In this document: positions 17,797-25,451 of the stretch, piece after piece
Numbering within the stretch: the first letter of the stretch is position 1
Layout: each line of letters starts with the position of its first letter
Assembly (NCBI RefSeq): GCF_016741875.1
Contig: NZ_JAERRF010000018.1
Location: forward strand, 121,959 to 185,958
DNA length: 64,000 bases
Origin: Streptomyces coffeae
GTDB taxonomy: Bacteria; Actinomycetota; Actinomycetes; Streptomycetales; Streptomycetaceae
Direction: 5' to 3'
Position numbers and translations under genes: made by a program
The notes under the pieces: model-generated
The model's database searches: none
Seen by the model: only the letters and a program-made list of their open reading frames with translations
Told to the model about the DNA's origin: nothing

Positions 17797-17822
17797 GCGC
17801 CAGATGGTCTTCCATCTGGCGC
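17797..17822 (+). terminator. Hairpin terminator of the amino-acid ABC operon
   Basis: A perfect 11-bp stem (GCGCCAGATGG / CCATCTGGCGC) with a TCTT loop, 55 nt after the ATPase stop codon. There is no U-run, which is common for actinomycete terminators. Confidence 0.7.
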
Positions 17823-18181
17823 TGTGCGCTCCGGTCGAGCGTACGGCCGGCATCCAGTGGCTCACCCACGAGACCTTCCGCCTCCGGCCATGTCGCCGAC
17901 CGGCCGGCCCCCGCCCTGGCCGGACCGCGCCTGATCCACCGGGCCGGGTGTTCTCCGCCAACGGGACCGCGGACGGAGGCCGCGCGCGGCGCCTCCTCGG
18001 CTGGACCACCGGCACCCACTGGAGGCTGACGCCGGCCATCGGATGACTCCCCCGCGCGGTCGCCACCACCGCGGGGCGCACCATGGCCGCGGTGCCGCGG
18101 TGTCCCCTTGACCAGCACTTCGAACGCTGATCGGATACCCGGACGGCCACTGGCGTACAGAACCTTCGGAGGTCCTGCCAC
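17823..18181. other. Intergenic stretch without a recognised gene
   Basis: About 360 bases between the terminator and the acetyl-esterase gene. Open frames on both strands are Arg/Pro/Ala-rich shadows with no family resemblance. The last 15 bases hold the GGAGG site of the esterase (18168-18172). No tRNA, repeat or clear promoter was recognised. Confidence 0.5.
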
Positions 18182-19150
18182 GTGTTTGTCGATCTGCCGC
18201 TGGACCAGCTGCGCGCCTACCGTCCTCCGCTGCCCGAGCCCGAGGGTTTCGACGGCTTCTGGGAGCGCACGCTCGCCGAGGCGAACGCGGCGGACTTGGA
18301 CGCGGTGTTCACGCCGTACGACGCGGGTCTGACGCGGGTGCACACCGATGACGCGGAGTTCTCCGGTTTCGGCGGGCACCGGATACGGGGGTGGCTGCTG
18401 GCGCCGCGGGACGCGGCGGGCCCGCTGCCGTGTGTGGTGCAGTACATCGGCTACAACGGCGGGCGCGGGCTGCCGCACAACTGGCTGCTGTGGCCGTCGG
18501 TGGGCTACGCGGTCTTCGTGATGGACACCCGTGGTCAGGGCTGGTCCCAGCAGAAGCCCGGCGCCACCCCGGATCCGGCGGGCGGCACCGGACCGGAGGC
18601 ACCGGGCATGATGACCAAGGGAATCCTCTCCCCGGACGACTACTACTACCGGCGGCTCTACACCGACGCCGTACGCGCGGTGGCGGCGGCCCGGGCTCAT
18701 CCGCTGGTGGACCCCGACCGGATCGTCGTCAGCGGCGACAGCCAGGGCGGCGGGATGGCGCTCGCCGCGGCTGGACTGGTGCCCGGTCTCGCCGGAGCAC
18801 TGGTGGATGTGCCGTTCATGACGCACATCCGACGGGCGCTCGAGATCACCGACGCGGACCCCTACGGGGAACTGGCCCGGTTCTGTGCCGGTCAGCGCGA
18901 TCTGGCGGACCAAGTGCTCAGCACACTCGACCACTTCGACGGGCTCAACTTCGCAGTCCGCGCCCAGGCGCCCGCGCTCTTCTCGACCGCGCTGCGTGAT
19001 GAGATCACCCCGACGTCCTGCGGTTTCGCCGCGTACCACCACTACGCGGGCGAGAAGGAACTGAAGGTGTGGCCCTTCAACGGCCATGAGGGCGGCGGCA
19101 CCCATCAGCAGGCAGCGCAGATCACCTTCCTGCGGCGGCTGCTCGGCTGA
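18182..19150 (+). CDS. Acetyl xylan esterase / cephalosporin-C deacetylase family hydrolase
   Basis: 322 residues, the usual length; GTG 18182 with GGAGG nine bases upstream. An alpha/beta hydrolase of the AXE1 family (carbohydrate esterase 7). The N-terminal FVDLPLDQLRAYRPP and the phrases YIGYNGGRG and VMDTRGQGWS are characteristic. The nucleophile is Ser in VSGDSQGGGMALA. The Asp is probably in LRDEITPTSC, and the His is in PFNGHEGGG. It should remove acetyl groups from xylo-oligosaccharides or cephalosporins. There is no signal peptide, so it acts in the cytoplasm on imported oligosaccharides. A xylose pathway is encoded some 27 kb further on. Confidence 0.92.
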   Translation: MFVDLPLDQLRAYRPPLPEPEGFDGFWERTLAEANAADLDAVFTPYDAGLTRVHTDDAEFSGFGGHRIRGWLLAPRDAAGPLPCVVQYIGYNGGRGLPHNWLLWPSVGYAVFVMDTRGQGWSQQKPGATPDPAGGTGPEAPGMMTKGILSPDDYYYRRLYTDAVRAVAAARAHPLVDPDRIVVSGDSQGGGMALAAAGLVPGLAGALVDVPFMTHIRRALEITDADPYGELARFCAGQRDLADQVLSTLDHFDGLNFAVRAQAPALFSTALRDEITPTSCGFAAYHHYAGEKELKVWPFNGHEGGGTHQQAAQITFLRRLLG

Positions 19151-19212
19151 GCCGAGCACGGTGGCCCCGCGCGGGGAAGACAGTGGCCTATCCGTATCCG
19201 AAGGAGTCATCC

Positions 19213-20352
19213 GTGCCCGCACAGCCGCTGGACGGCATCACCGTCGTCGCCCTGGAACAGGCCGTCGCCGCCCCGTACGCCACCCGCCAGCTCGCCGATC
19301 TGGGCGCGCGGGTCATCAAGGTCGAGCGGCCGGGGCGGGGCGACTTCGCCCGTGACTACGACCGCGCGGTGAAGGGGGCCTCGGCCTACTTCGTCTGGAC
19401 CAACCGCGGGAAGGAGAGCGTTGTCCTCGACATCAAGGAGGACGCCGACCGGGCCGTCCTCGACGCGCTGCTCGGCCGTGCGGACGTCTTCGTGCACAAT
19501 CTGGCGCCCGGGGCGGTGGAACGGCTCGGTCTGGGGGCCCGGACGCTGCGGGCGCTGCATCCCCGTCTGATCACCTGTGCCATCTCCGGGTACGGCGACA
19601 GCGGGCCCTACCGGGACAAGAAGGCGTACGACCTGCTCATCCAGTGCGAGACGGGGCTGCTGTCGATCACCGGCAGTCCTGAGGAACCCGCCCGCCCCGG
19701 GATCTCGATCGCGGACATCGCGGGCGGAATGTACGCCTACAGCGGCATTCTCACCGCGCTGTACGAGCGAGAACGCACCGGTGAGGGGACGGACTTGAGT
19801 GTCAGTCTCCTGGACGCGCTGGGCGAGTGGATGGGGCATCCGTACTTCACCCAGGAGTACGGGGGGACGCCCCTCGCCCGCAGCGGCGCCCGCCACCCGT
19901 CGATCTCCCCGTACGGCGCCTACGCGTGCGGTGACGGCGCGCAGGTGTTCCTGAGTGTGCAGAGCGACCGCGAGTGGGTGGCCCTGTGCGAGCAGGTGCT
20001 GCGCCGCCCCGAGCTGGTCCGTGATCCGCGGTTCGCCGACAATCCGCTGCGCCGCGCCCATGACGAGAAGCTGACGGCCGAGCTGGAGGAGTGCTTTGCG
20101 GGGCATACCGCCGAGGGTCTGATCGCGCTGCTGGACGGGGCGGGTATCGCCAACGCCCGGCTGCGGGATGTCGCCGGGTTCGCCGCGCATCCGCAGCTGG
20201 CGGCCCGGGAGCGCTGGGGCGACTTCGACTCCCCCGTCGGACCGCTGCGGGGACTGCTGCCCCCGGTCGAGGTGGCGGGACGCCGGGCACCGATGCGGCC
20301 GGTGCCCGAACTCGGCGAGCACACGGAGGCGGTGCGCGCCGAGTTCATGTGA
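19213..20352 (+). CDS. CaiB/BaiF-family CoA transferase (class III)
   Basis: 379 residues from GTG 19213, with AAGGAG at 19201-19206; upstream in-frame starts lack such a site. Class III CoA transferases move CoA between carboxylic acids through an aspartyl-CoA intermediate. The hallmark N-terminal LDGITVVALEQAVAAPYATRQLADLGA and VIKVERPGRGDFAR are present. The likely catalytic Asp lies in KKAYDLLIQCETGL, and GMYAYSGILTALYERERTG is the conserved helix after it. The fold is an interlocked homodimer. Substrate cannot be predicted. It converges on an ABC exporter only 11 nt away. It follows the esterase by 62 nt but is probably functionally separate. Confidence 0.92.
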   Translation: MPAQPLDGITVVALEQAVAAPYATRQLADLGARVIKVERPGRGDFARDYDRAVKGASAYFVWTNRGKESVVLDIKEDADRAVLDALLGRADVFVHNLAPGAVERLGLGARTLRALHPRLITCAISGYGDSGPYRDKKAYDLLIQCETGLLSITGSPEEPARPGISIADIAGGMYAYSGILTALYERERTGEGTDLSVSLLDALGEWMGHPYFTQEYGGTPLARSGARHPSISPYGAYACGDGAQVFLSVQSDREWVALCEQVLRRPELVRDPRFADNPLRRAHDEKLTAELEECFAGHTAEGLIALLDGAGIANARLRDVAGFAAHPQLAARERWGDFDSPVGPLRGLLPPVEVAGRRAPMRPVPELGEHTEAVRAEFM

Positions 20353-20363
20353 ACACCCCGTCG

Positions 20364-22181
20364 CTAGAGGACCGGGGCGGGTGACAGCTGGGCGTCACGG
20401 CGCACCAGGGCGGCATAGCGGCCGTCCCGGGCCATCAGCTCCTGGTGGGTGCCACGCTCGGCGATCCGGCCGCCGTCGAGGACCACGATCTGGTCGGCGT
20501 CGCGCACGGTGGACAGCCGGTGGGCGATGGTGATGGTGGTGCGCCCGGCGGACAGGGCGTCGATGGCCTCCTGGACGGCCTGTTCGGTGCGGTTGTCCAG
20601 GGCGCTGGTGGCCTCGTCGAGGATCAGCACCGGCGGGTCGCGCAGAATCGTCCGGGCGATGGCGAGGCGCTGCTTCTCGCCGCCGGAGAACCGATAGCCC
20701 CGCTCGCCGACCAGGGTGTCGTACCCGTCGGGGAGGGATGCGATGTGGTCGTGGATCTGGGCGGCCTCGGCGGCGGCCACGAGTTGTTCATGGGTCGCGT
20801 CGGGCTTGGCGAAGCGCAGGTTGTCGGCGACCGAGGCGTGGAAGAGATAGGTCTCCTGGGAGACCACGCCGACCGCGCGGGCGAGGGTGTCGAAGTCGAG
20901 GTCCCGGACGTCGACTCCGTCGATCAGCACCCGGCCGCCGGTCACGTCGTACAGCCGGGGCACCAGATAGCTGAGGGTGGTCTTGCCGGAGCCGGTCGGG
21001 CCGACGACGGCCAGGCTGCCGCCCGCCGGAACGGTCAGCTCGATACCGCGCAGCGTCCCTCCGGCAGAGGCGGGGTCCTGGGTGTCGTAGTCGAAGTCGA
21101 CGCCGTCGAAGCGGACTTCGCCGCGCACGCTCTCCAGCCGCCGGGGCTCGGCGGGTTCGGTGATGTCGATCGGCAGGTCGAGGTATTCGAAGATGCGGGC
21201 GAAGAGCGCGAGGGAGGTCTGCACCTGGACACCGGTGGACAGCAGGCTCACCGTGGGCCGGAACAGCCCCTGCTGGAGCGAGACGAAGGCGACGAGGGTG
21301 CCGATGGAGACCGACGGGCCGCCCGTCTGGAGGGTGACTCCGGCGGCCCAGTAGATGACGGCGGGCATGGCCGCCATCACGATGCCGATGGTGGACATCC
21401 GCCAGCGGCCCGCCATGCTGGAGCGCACCTCGAGGCCGACCAGGCGCTCGGACTCCCGGGAGAACTCCTCGGTGAGCGAGGCGGACCGGCCCATGGTGCG
21501 GCCGAGCAGGATGCCGCTCACCGACAGGGATTCGGTGACCATCGCGGACATCGCGGCCATCTGCTTCTGGCGCTGTGAGGTGATCTTCTTGCGCTCGGCG
21601 CCGACGCGGCGGCTGATCCAGACGAACAGCGGCAGCAGGAGCAGCGAGACCACGGTCAGCCGCCAGTCGAGGGCGAGCATGGCCACGACCGTGGCGACGA
21701 CGCTGGTGAGGTTGGAGACCAGCGAGGTCGCGGTGGAGGTGACGGTGGCCTGCATCCCGCCGATGTCGTTGGCGATCCGGGACTGGACCTCGCCGGTACG
21801 GGTGCGGGTGAAGAAGGCCAGCGGCATGCGCTGGAGCCGGTCGTAGACGGCGGTGCGCAGATCGTGCATCACCCGCTGGCCGACGGTGGTGGAGATGAGG
21901 GTCTGGAGCACTCCGAAGCAGCTGTTGACGACGGCCGCGGCGATCATGCCGAGGGCCAGGAGGGTCAGCAGTCCGGTGCGGCGCTCGGGGATGGCGGTGT
22001 CGAGGACCTCACGCAGCAGGAAGGGCGAGGCCACCGAGACCAGCGCGGAGGCGGCGACGAGCAGACCGACCACGGCGAGACGGCTGCGGTAGGGGCGGAA
22101 GAGCCGGAGGATGCGCCGCACTTGGGCAGGGCGCTCCGGTTCGGCGGACGACGGGGTCCATGACGCATCGTCGTGGTGCAT
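20364..22181 (-). CDS. ABC exporter, fused membrane and ATPase domains (ABCB/MsbA type)
   Basis: 605 residues, a half-transporter that would homodimerise. The membrane domain (about 25-320, six helices) opens with RILRLFRPYRSRLAVVGLLV. The ATPase domain (350-590) has Walker A GPTGSGKTT, Q-loop, signature FSGGEKQRLAIAR, Walker B VLILDEATSALD and switch His in IAHRLSTVR. All are consensus apart from Phe for Leu at the start of the signature. ATG 22181 has AAGGAG close upstream. It diverges from a MarR regulator over an intergenic region with two interlocked palindromes. That arrangement fits a drug or lipid exporter induced when MarR releases its operator. Confidence 0.93.
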   Translation of the reverse strand: MHHDDASWTPSSAEPERPAQVRRILRLFRPYRSRLAVVGLLVAASALVSVASPFLLREVLDTAIPERRTGLLTLLALGMIAAAVVNSCFGVLQTLISTTVGQRVMHDLRTAVYDRLQRMPLAFFTRTRTGEVQSRIANDIGGMQATVTSTATSLVSNLTSVVATVVAMLALDWRLTVVSLLLLPLFVWISRRVGAERKKITSQRQKQMAAMSAMVTESLSVSGILLGRTMGRSASLTEEFSRESERLVGLEVRSSMAGRWRMSTIGIVMAAMPAVIYWAAGVTLQTGGPSVSIGTLVAFVSLQQGLFRPTVSLLSTGVQVQTSLALFARIFEYLDLPIDITEPAEPRRLESVRGEVRFDGVDFDYDTQDPASAGGTLRGIELTVPAGGSLAVVGPTGSGKTTLSYLVPRLYDVTGGRVLIDGVDVRDLDFDTLARAVGVVSQETYLFHASVADNLRFAKPDATHEQLVAAAEAAQIHDHIASLPDGYDTLVGERGYRFSGGEKQRLAIARTILRDPPVLILDEATSALDNRTEQAVQEAIDALSAGRTTITIAHRLSTVRDADQIVVLDGGRIAERGTHQELMARDGRYAALVRRDAQLSPAPVL

Positions 22182-22264
22182 GGGCTCCTTCTGGTGGCAG
22201 GGGTCCGGCGGCGGAAGAGACCGCCGCCGGGGACCGGGCGGTCCGGTCGTGCGAAGCTACCGGA

Positions 22265-22295
22265 GCATAGCTCATTGTTACCTATGCTCACAATG
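22265..22295. promoter_or_regulatory. Interlocked inverted repeats between marR and the ABC exporter
   Basis: CATTGT (22273-22278) mirrors ACAATG (22290-22295), and GCATAG (22265-22270) mirrors CTATGC (22282-22287). They lie in an unusually AT-rich patch between divergent genes, where a MarR dimer typically binds to repress both. Operator role is inferred. Confidence 0.5.
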
Positions 22296-22321
22296 AACCC
22301 GGTCCTGATAGACTGCCGATC

Positions 22322-22762
22322 ATGCCCGAGCCCGAGACCTCCGGCCTCCTGGCGGAGCAGCTGCTGCGCCTGACCCGGAAGCTGCACCGCGCCCAGAAGC
22401 TCCATTTGGAGCCCCTGGGTATCACCCCCGCCCAGTCCCGGCTGCTGCGCACCGTCGCACACACCGACGAGCCCCCGCGGATGGCGGATCTGGCGCAGCG
22501 GCTGGAGGTGGTGCCACGTGCGGTGACCACGCTGGTGGACGCCCTGGAGGCACATGGCTCGGTGCGCCGGGTACCGGATCCGACCAATCGGCGGGTGGTG
22601 CGCGTCGAGCTGACGGACACCGGCCGCTCGACGCTCCGGGCACTGCACGACGCGCGCCGGGCGGCCGCCGAGGACATCCTGGCGCCGCTCAGCCCTGAGC
22701 AGCGGGAGGTCCTCGGCGGACTGCTGGACACCCTCTCCACCGCTCACGGCCGCCACTGCTGA
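22322..22762 (+). CDS. MarR-family transcriptional regulator
   Basis: 146 residues, the standard length. The winged helix-turn-helix core (about 30-110) includes ITPAQSRLLRTVAH, PPRMADLAQRLEVVPRAVTTLVDALEAHG and the wing VRRVPDPTNRRVVRVELTDTG. No ribosome site precedes ATG 22322. A TAGACT -10-like hexamer (22309-22314) sits at the distance expected for a leaderless transcript starting at the ATG. It should repress the divergent ABC exporter and itself and be released by a small aromatic ligand or drug. Confidence 0.93.
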   Translation: MPEPETSGLLAEQLLRLTRKLHRAQKLHLEPLGITPAQSRLLRTVAHTDEPPRMADLAQRLEVVPRAVTTLVDALEAHGSVRRVPDPTNRRVVRVELTDTGRSTLRALHDARRAAAEDILAPLSPEQREVLGGLLDTLSTAHGRHC

Positions 22763-22822
22763 GGCCGCGTACGGCCGCCATCGCTCAAGCCGCCTCACGG
22801 CCGCCCCCTCCCGCGACACCGT

Positions 22823-22861
22823 ACGCGCCCCGCGTACGTCGGGCGCGTACGCGGGGCGCGT
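22823..22861. terminator. Bidirectional terminator between marR and alpha-amylase
   Basis: A perfect 16-bp inverted repeat (ACGCGCCCCGCGTACG at 22823-22838, its complement at 22846-22861) with a 7-base loop. It sits between two convergent genes. Confidence 0.85.
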
Positions 22862-22888
22862 GGGCGGCGGGCGGGAGCCGGCGGGCGT

Positions 22889-24286
22889 TCAGCCCTTGGC
22901 GCCGGTGTGCAGCGCCAGTGCGCTCTTGGCCGGAAGGGTGGTGCGCACCGTGCCGTCGTCGGCGACCGTCACCGTATGGCCGTCGCAGTGGTCCGGCGCC
23001 GCCTTGGCCACATTGCAGTAGGTACCGGCGGGAAGCGAGGTGCGGAAGGCCTCGCTCAGCTCGCCGTCGCCGTTGTTGAGGGCGACGAAGCCCTTGTCGC
23101 CACGACTGAAGGCGAGGGCGCTCCCGCCGTTGTCCCACCAGTCCTTCAGCTCGGCACCGGCGACCTGGTTGTGGAAGCCGACCATGCCGGTGATATCGGC
23201 CCTGGCGTGGGTGCAGGTCCAGCCGCTGCCGTTGCCGCAGCTTGCCGCGCCGCCCGAGGGCGGGCCCGCTTCCTTGTCGGTCCACTCGTAGCCGGAGTAC
23301 ACATTCGGCGAACCGTAGGGCGAGGCGAGCATGAAGACGTTGGCAAGGGTGTAGGACGCGCCGTCCTTGTAGGTGAGGGTCGAGCCATTGCGTTCGGTGT
23401 CCCAGTTGTCGACGAAGGTCCGGGCCTTGTCGCCGCTCAGCTTGCCGTCGGCCACCGACTTCAGCTGGGCGATGTTCCCGCCCTGGAACGCGCTCTTGAG
23501 GTGGCCGCCGTAGCGGAACTCGTCGACGTCGCCGATACCGGTGTACTCCTCGGGCGAAACGGCCTCGCCCGCACCGTGGATGACCTCCGAGACCCACATG
23601 CCCGGGTCTGACATCTTGCCCTTGATGGCGGCCAGGTCATCGGCGGCCATGTGCTTGGCGGCGTCGATGCGGAATCCATCCACGCCCAGCGAGCGGAGGT
23701 CGCTGAGGTAGCCGGCGATGGCGCCGCGGACGTCGTCGCTGCCGGTGTCGAGGTCGGCGAGGCCGACGAGTTCGCAGTTCTGGACGTCGCCGCGGTTGCC
23801 GTAGTCGGTGATGTCCTTGCGGCAGCCGTGGAAGTCCCGGTCCTGATACGTGCCCGGGTAGGTGTACTTGGCGTACGACGTACCGCCGGTTCCGGTGCCC
23901 GAACCGGACGACATGTGGTTGATGACCGCGTCAGCGATCACCTTCACACCCGACTGGTGACACGCGTCCACCATGTTCCTGAAGGCGTCCCGGTCGCCGA
24001 GCCGCCCGGCGATCCGGTAGCTGACGGGCTGGTACGAGGTCCACCACTGTCCGCCCTGGATGTGCTCGGAGGCGGGCGAGACCTCCACATAGCCGTAACC
24101 GGCAGGGCCCAGCGAGTCCTTGCACGCCTGCGCGACCGCGTCGTACTTCCACTCGAAGAGGGTGGCGGTGACCGTCTTGTCGCCCGGCGGGGTGGCCTGG
24201 GAGGGCCAGGGGACGACGGTGGCGACGGCGGCTGCGGTGAGCAGCCCGGCCAGCGCTCCGCCCAGCAGACGGGACCGGTGTCGCAT
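22889..24286 (-). CDS. Secreted alpha-amylase (GH13)
   Basis: About 465 residues from ATG 24286, with AAGGAG seven bases upstream. A signal peptide (MRHRSRLLGG, a hydrophobic core, PSQA) directs secretion. The catalytic barrel starts at VTATLFEWKYDAVAQAC. Region I is VIADAVINHM. Region II, GFRIDAAKH, holds the nucleophile Asp208. Region III, WVSEVIHG, holds the acid/base Glu234. Region IV reads FVDNWDTERN, with the stabilising Asp296 but Trp295 where alpha-amylases usually have His. A C-terminal beta domain closes the protein; there is no starch-binding module. It hydrolyses internal alpha-1,4 bonds of starch. Repeats upstream may bind a MalR-type repressor. Confidence 0.93.
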   Translation of the reverse strand: MRHRSRLLGGALAGLLTAAAVATVVPWPSQATPPGDKTVTATLFEWKYDAVAQACKDSLGPAGYGYVEVSPASEHIQGGQWWTSYQPVSYRIAGRLGDRDAFRNMVDACHQSGVKVIADAVINHMSSGSGTGTGGTSYAKYTYPGTYQDRDFHGCRKDITDYGNRGDVQNCELVGLADLDTGSDDVRGAIAGYLSDLRSLGVDGFRIDAAKHMAADDLAAIKGKMSDPGMWVSEVIHGAGEAVSPEEYTGIGDVDEFRYGGHLKSAFQGGNIAQLKSVADGKLSGDKARTFVDNWDTERNGSTLTYKDGASYTLANVFMLASPYGSPNVYSGYEWTDKEAGPPSGGAASCGNGSGWTCTHARADITGMVGFHNQVAGAELKDWWDNGGSALAFSRGDKGFVALNNGDGELSEAFRTSLPAGTYCNVAKAAPDHCDGHTVTVADDGTVRTTLPAKSALALHTGAKG

Positions 24287-24422
24287 AAAGCGGCTCCTTC
24301 GGAATCCGGGCACCGAAGTGCCCACGAAGGCAGCCACGCGCCAGGCCACCGTGGGGGGAAGTGGAACTGCCGCACCGAGGGCGGTGGTTCCGGACGGCAG
24401 CCTGCCGGGCTGGCGCTGAACA

Positions 24423-24528
24423 CGTCAAGACATGACGCAAAGGTTTCCAGTCACTTGCAGAAACATTTTGCGCAGGTGACGTACCTGTGTACGCACATCT
24501 GTCGTGAGCGACGGGACATATGTCGTGA
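24423..24528 (-). promoter_or_regulatory. Alpha-amylase upstream region with candidate promoter and direct repeats
   Basis: Reading toward the amylase, TTGACG (24428-24423) is a -35 candidate. Upstream lie TGC-containing elements in the style of LacI-family maltose operators (TTTCTGCAAG, 24457-24448, and others). Further up, a 13-base direct repeat with one mismatch (ACATCTGTCGTGA at 24495-24507 and ACATATGTCGTGA at 24516-24528) has a 21-bp period, two helical turns. The regulator is not identified. Confidence 0.35.
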
Positions 24529-24546
24529 CGTCAGACGGACGGAGTC

Positions 24547-25296
24547 TCAGTCGGCCAGATGCGCCCTGTCCCCCATGACCACCACCGGGTGCTGCTTGGG
24601 GTCGAGGTTCTTCAGCAGATACTCCATGCCGGACTTGGAGAGACTGACGCATCCCGAGGTACCGCTGCCGTGGTCCATGTGCAGCCAGATGGACCCGCCC
24701 TTGCTCTGCCCTTCGGGCCGCGTCGGGTCCAGCGGTGAGGCGCCCTTGACGCGGTTGTAGTCAATCGCGATGACGTAGTTGAAGTCGGTCCAGTGGGACT
24801 TGGGCCAGGAGTGGGGCGCGGCAAAGGAGTTCGACGCGGTGTACGGCAGCCGGGCGCCGGGGTCGGGCAGCACCCCGCCCGCGTCGCTGAGCGTGTAGAC
24901 GCCCACCGGACTGCGCTTGTCGCCCTCGTGATGGCTGGTCGTCCAGCCTCGCTTGCCGTTGTGCGCCGCCCAACTGCGGGTGCGCTCCCAGGACTTGCCC
25001 TGCTTGGTGTAAAGCACGACGGTGGAGTCCGCGGAGTTCACCCCTTTGCCGTAGACCGCGACGACCTGGCGGGCGTTCGCCGGGATCCGGGACTGGAGGG
25101 TGTCGCCGACCTTCGGGATACGGGTGGGGTCCGGCGTGGACGCTCCGCCTTGCGGCGCCTGCTTCTTGCCCTCATCACCGCCCTTGTTGCCACCGCTGTC
25201 ACCGCCACCGCCGCAGGCTGTGAGGAGGAGCAGCGCGGCGGCGGTCGCGGCCGCCGTACGCATGGACATCGTGCCGGACATTCGCATGTTTCCCAT
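24547..25296 (-). CDS. L,D-transpeptidase-like (YkuD) lipoprotein
   Basis: About 249 residues from ATG 25296; several close in-frame ATGs make the exact start uncertain. A lipoprotein signal with lipobox LLTAC is followed by a low-complexity Gly/Lys linker. The C-terminal half is a YkuD-type domain: SPVGVYTLSDAGG, then WLHMDHGSGTSGCVSLSK with the catalytic Cys in SGCVSL and the His at the start. This resembles the YkuD-related 'L,D-transpeptidase catalytic domain' lipoproteins of Streptomyces rather than classical Ldt enzymes with Ig-like domains. It is anchored outside the membrane and probably acts on peptidoglycan. It precedes the amylase by 260 nt on the same strand. Confidence 0.85.
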   Translation of the reverse strand: MGNMRMSGTMSMRTAAATAAALLLLTACGGGGDSGGNKGGDEGKKQAPQGGASTPDPTRIPKVGDTLQSRIPANARQVVAVYGKGVNSADSTVVLYTKQGKSWERTRSWAAHNGKRGWTTSHHEGDKRSPVGVYTLSDAGGVLPDPGARLPYTASNSFAAPHSWPKSHWTDFNYVIAIDYNRVKGASPLDPTRPEGQSKGGSIWLHMDHGSGTSGCVSLSKSGMEYLLKNLDPKQHPVVVMGDRAHLAD

Positions 25297-25451
25297 GGTC
25301 CCATCCCGACGCTGAAGCACCGCACGCGGAGTGGCGTGTTCCCTGCTCCTTGAGGAAAAACCAGTTGAATTCGTACCCCTCGGGGGGCGACTCTGGCTCG
25401 TCTTTCCGCCCGTTTCCGCCCGCCCGCGCACTGCCCGAGACCTGGGACCCC

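Noticed and set aside
17823..18181. A small gene before the acetyl-esterase gene
   Set aside because: Open frames on both strands are Arg/Pro-rich, lack ribosome sites and resemble no family.
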